Assembly: GCF_004362015.1 (NCBI RefSeq)
Contig: NZ_SNWW01000002.1
Span: forward strand, 124,001 to 188,000
Direction of reading: 5' to 3'
Source: Flavobacterium chryseum
GTDB lineage: Bacteria > Bacteroidota > Bacteroidia > Flavobacteriales > Flavobacteriaceae
DNA length: 64,000 nucleotides
Below the pieces are notes generated by a model. That model ran no database searches, was not told where the DNA came from, and was given only the letters and a program-made list of their open reading frames with translations. Below are positions 63,323-64,000 of this stretch, piece after piece (the stretch's first letter is position 1; each line of letters starts with the position of its first letter). The translations under genes and the position numbers were made by a program.

Positions 63323-63365
63323 AACTGCAAACAAGTTGAATTAATGCAATTCATGGCAAAAAAAA

Positions 63366-63905
63366 TTACTCAGAATACATCGCTAACAAATTTGTAACTG
63401 TATTCCAGTTTCGCATTGTTACTATAACATTCAGTTTTTTCTCGATATACTTGCCTTCTAATCTGGTTTTTCCTGCTCCTACCGCGTATTTGATAAAAAT
63501 TCTGTTACCGTCAATACTTGCTTCATCTGGCTTAAACTGACTGATTTTTAAATCATTTATATTTTCTTTTTTCAATAGGGTTGACACAAAAGCCACATAT
63601 AATTTTTTTGTGTCTACATCTTTTTCTTTTAGATATGGATTGTTTGCAAAACACAATTCAAGATCTTTTTTGTCAATAACAATCGTAGGAACTTCATGTC
63701 CAAAAACCTTAAAAATTTCCTTTTTAATCATAAAACCCACTTTCGTAGCTTCTTCCTCACTATCTACAAAAACATTTCCTGATTGGAGATATGTCCTAAC
63801 GTTTTGAAAACCAATATTTTCTAACATTGTTTTCAAAGCGTCCATTTTCATCATGTTATGTCCTGAAACGTTGATGCCGCGTAAAAGTGCTAAGTGAGTT
63901 TTCAT
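63366..63905 (-). CDS. DUF1697 family protein
   Basis: The 179-residue protein has the DUF1697 pattern: HLALLRGINVSGHNMMKMDALKTML, NVRTYLQSGNVFVDS, and a C-terminal TRLEGKYIEKKLNVIVTMRNWNTVTNLL. The family is widespread, cytoplasmic and of unknown function. A -7 element (TATCTTTG on the minus strand) lies at 63925-63932. Confidence 0.92.
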   Translation of the reverse strand: MKTHLALLRGINVSGHNMMKMDALKTMLENIGFQNVRTYLQSGNVFVDSEEEATKVGFMIKKEIFKVFGHEVPTIVIDKKDLELCFANNPYLKEKDVDTKKLYVAFVSTLLKKENINDLKISQFKPDEASIDGNRIFIKYAVGAGKTRLEGKYIEKKLNVIVTMRNWNTVTNLLAMYSE

Positions 63906-64000
63906 TTTAAAAAATTTATTCCATCAAAGATATTATTTTCTATACTTTAAATTCTCACATTTTCAAATTTCCTAATTAAAATCTATCTTCGCTTTTTGAA

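Noticed and set aside
1..64000. CRISPR arrays, tRNA/rRNA genes, insertion sequences, prophage genes
   Set aside because: No regularly spaced repeats, cloverleaf genes, transposases or phage structural genes were seen anywhere in the window.

Overview
The window is AT-rich chromosomal DNA from a member of the Bacteroidota, most likely a Flavobacterium. The evidence is a SusC/SusD pair, a type IX secretion (T9SS) C-terminal sorting domain, lipoproteins with acidic residues after the lipobox Cys, start regions without Shine-Dalgarno sequences, and many promoters with the Bacteroidota -7 element TAnnTTTG (several with TTG about 20 bp upstream). I see no tRNA, rRNA, IS element, prophage or CRISPR array.

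Layout. 1-2 kb: the 5' part of a YheT-type hydrolase and small lipoprotein or membrane genes. 2-12 kb: a glycan region with SusD-like and SusC-like outer-membrane proteins, a methyltransferase read the other way, and a large secreted GH87-type alpha-1,3-glucanase carrying two Big_2 repeats, a ricin-like domain and a T9SS tail. 12-21 kb: a DUF763 protein, a chloroperoxidase-like hydrolase, a six-PAS histidine kinase and a GapN-like dehydrogenase that lacks the usual general-base Glu. 20.6-47.5 kb: an accessory zone built mainly of regulator plus enzyme modules. These are Crp/Fnr with a PRISE reductase, Crp/Fnr with a tautomerase and an NTF2-like protein, LysR with an epoxide-hydrolase-like enzyme, HxlR with a quinone reductase, AraC with a DUF417 protein, and AraC with an SDR. 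The zone also holds Ohr, small acidic disordered proteins, a diheme cytochrome beside a Cache-LytTR regulator, and an iron-uptake TonB receptor divergent from a PepSY protein. 47.6-64 kb: mostly housekeeping genes (ettA, holA, an OmpA lipoprotein, a YrdC-type synthase, a PcrA helicase, an M1 peptidase, a diphthine-ammonia-ligase-like protein), interrupted by a tail-to-tail toxin/HTH pair and dispersed intergenic repeats.

The least conventional pieces are: (i) a cytoplasmic NlpC/papain-like protein followed by a stand-alone amidoligase (GCS-fold) candidate behind its own promoter and inverted repeat (26-28.7 kb); (ii) the GH87 enzyme, whose three catalytic Asp fall at the family spacing, near an orphan SusCD pair with a structured, possibly antisense-regulated leader; (iii) an HxlR/quinone-reductase divergon with a perfect 14-bp palindrome and a single regulator Cys, resembling QorR systems; (iv) an 18-bp direct repeat with 22-bp period upstream of an SDR/AraC pair; and (v) convergent overlapping toxin/HTH genes.

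All functional statements come from reading the sequence and from family knowledge; no database search was run. Where an upstream alternative start codon (often TTG) conflicts with promoter position or family length, the shorter start is used.
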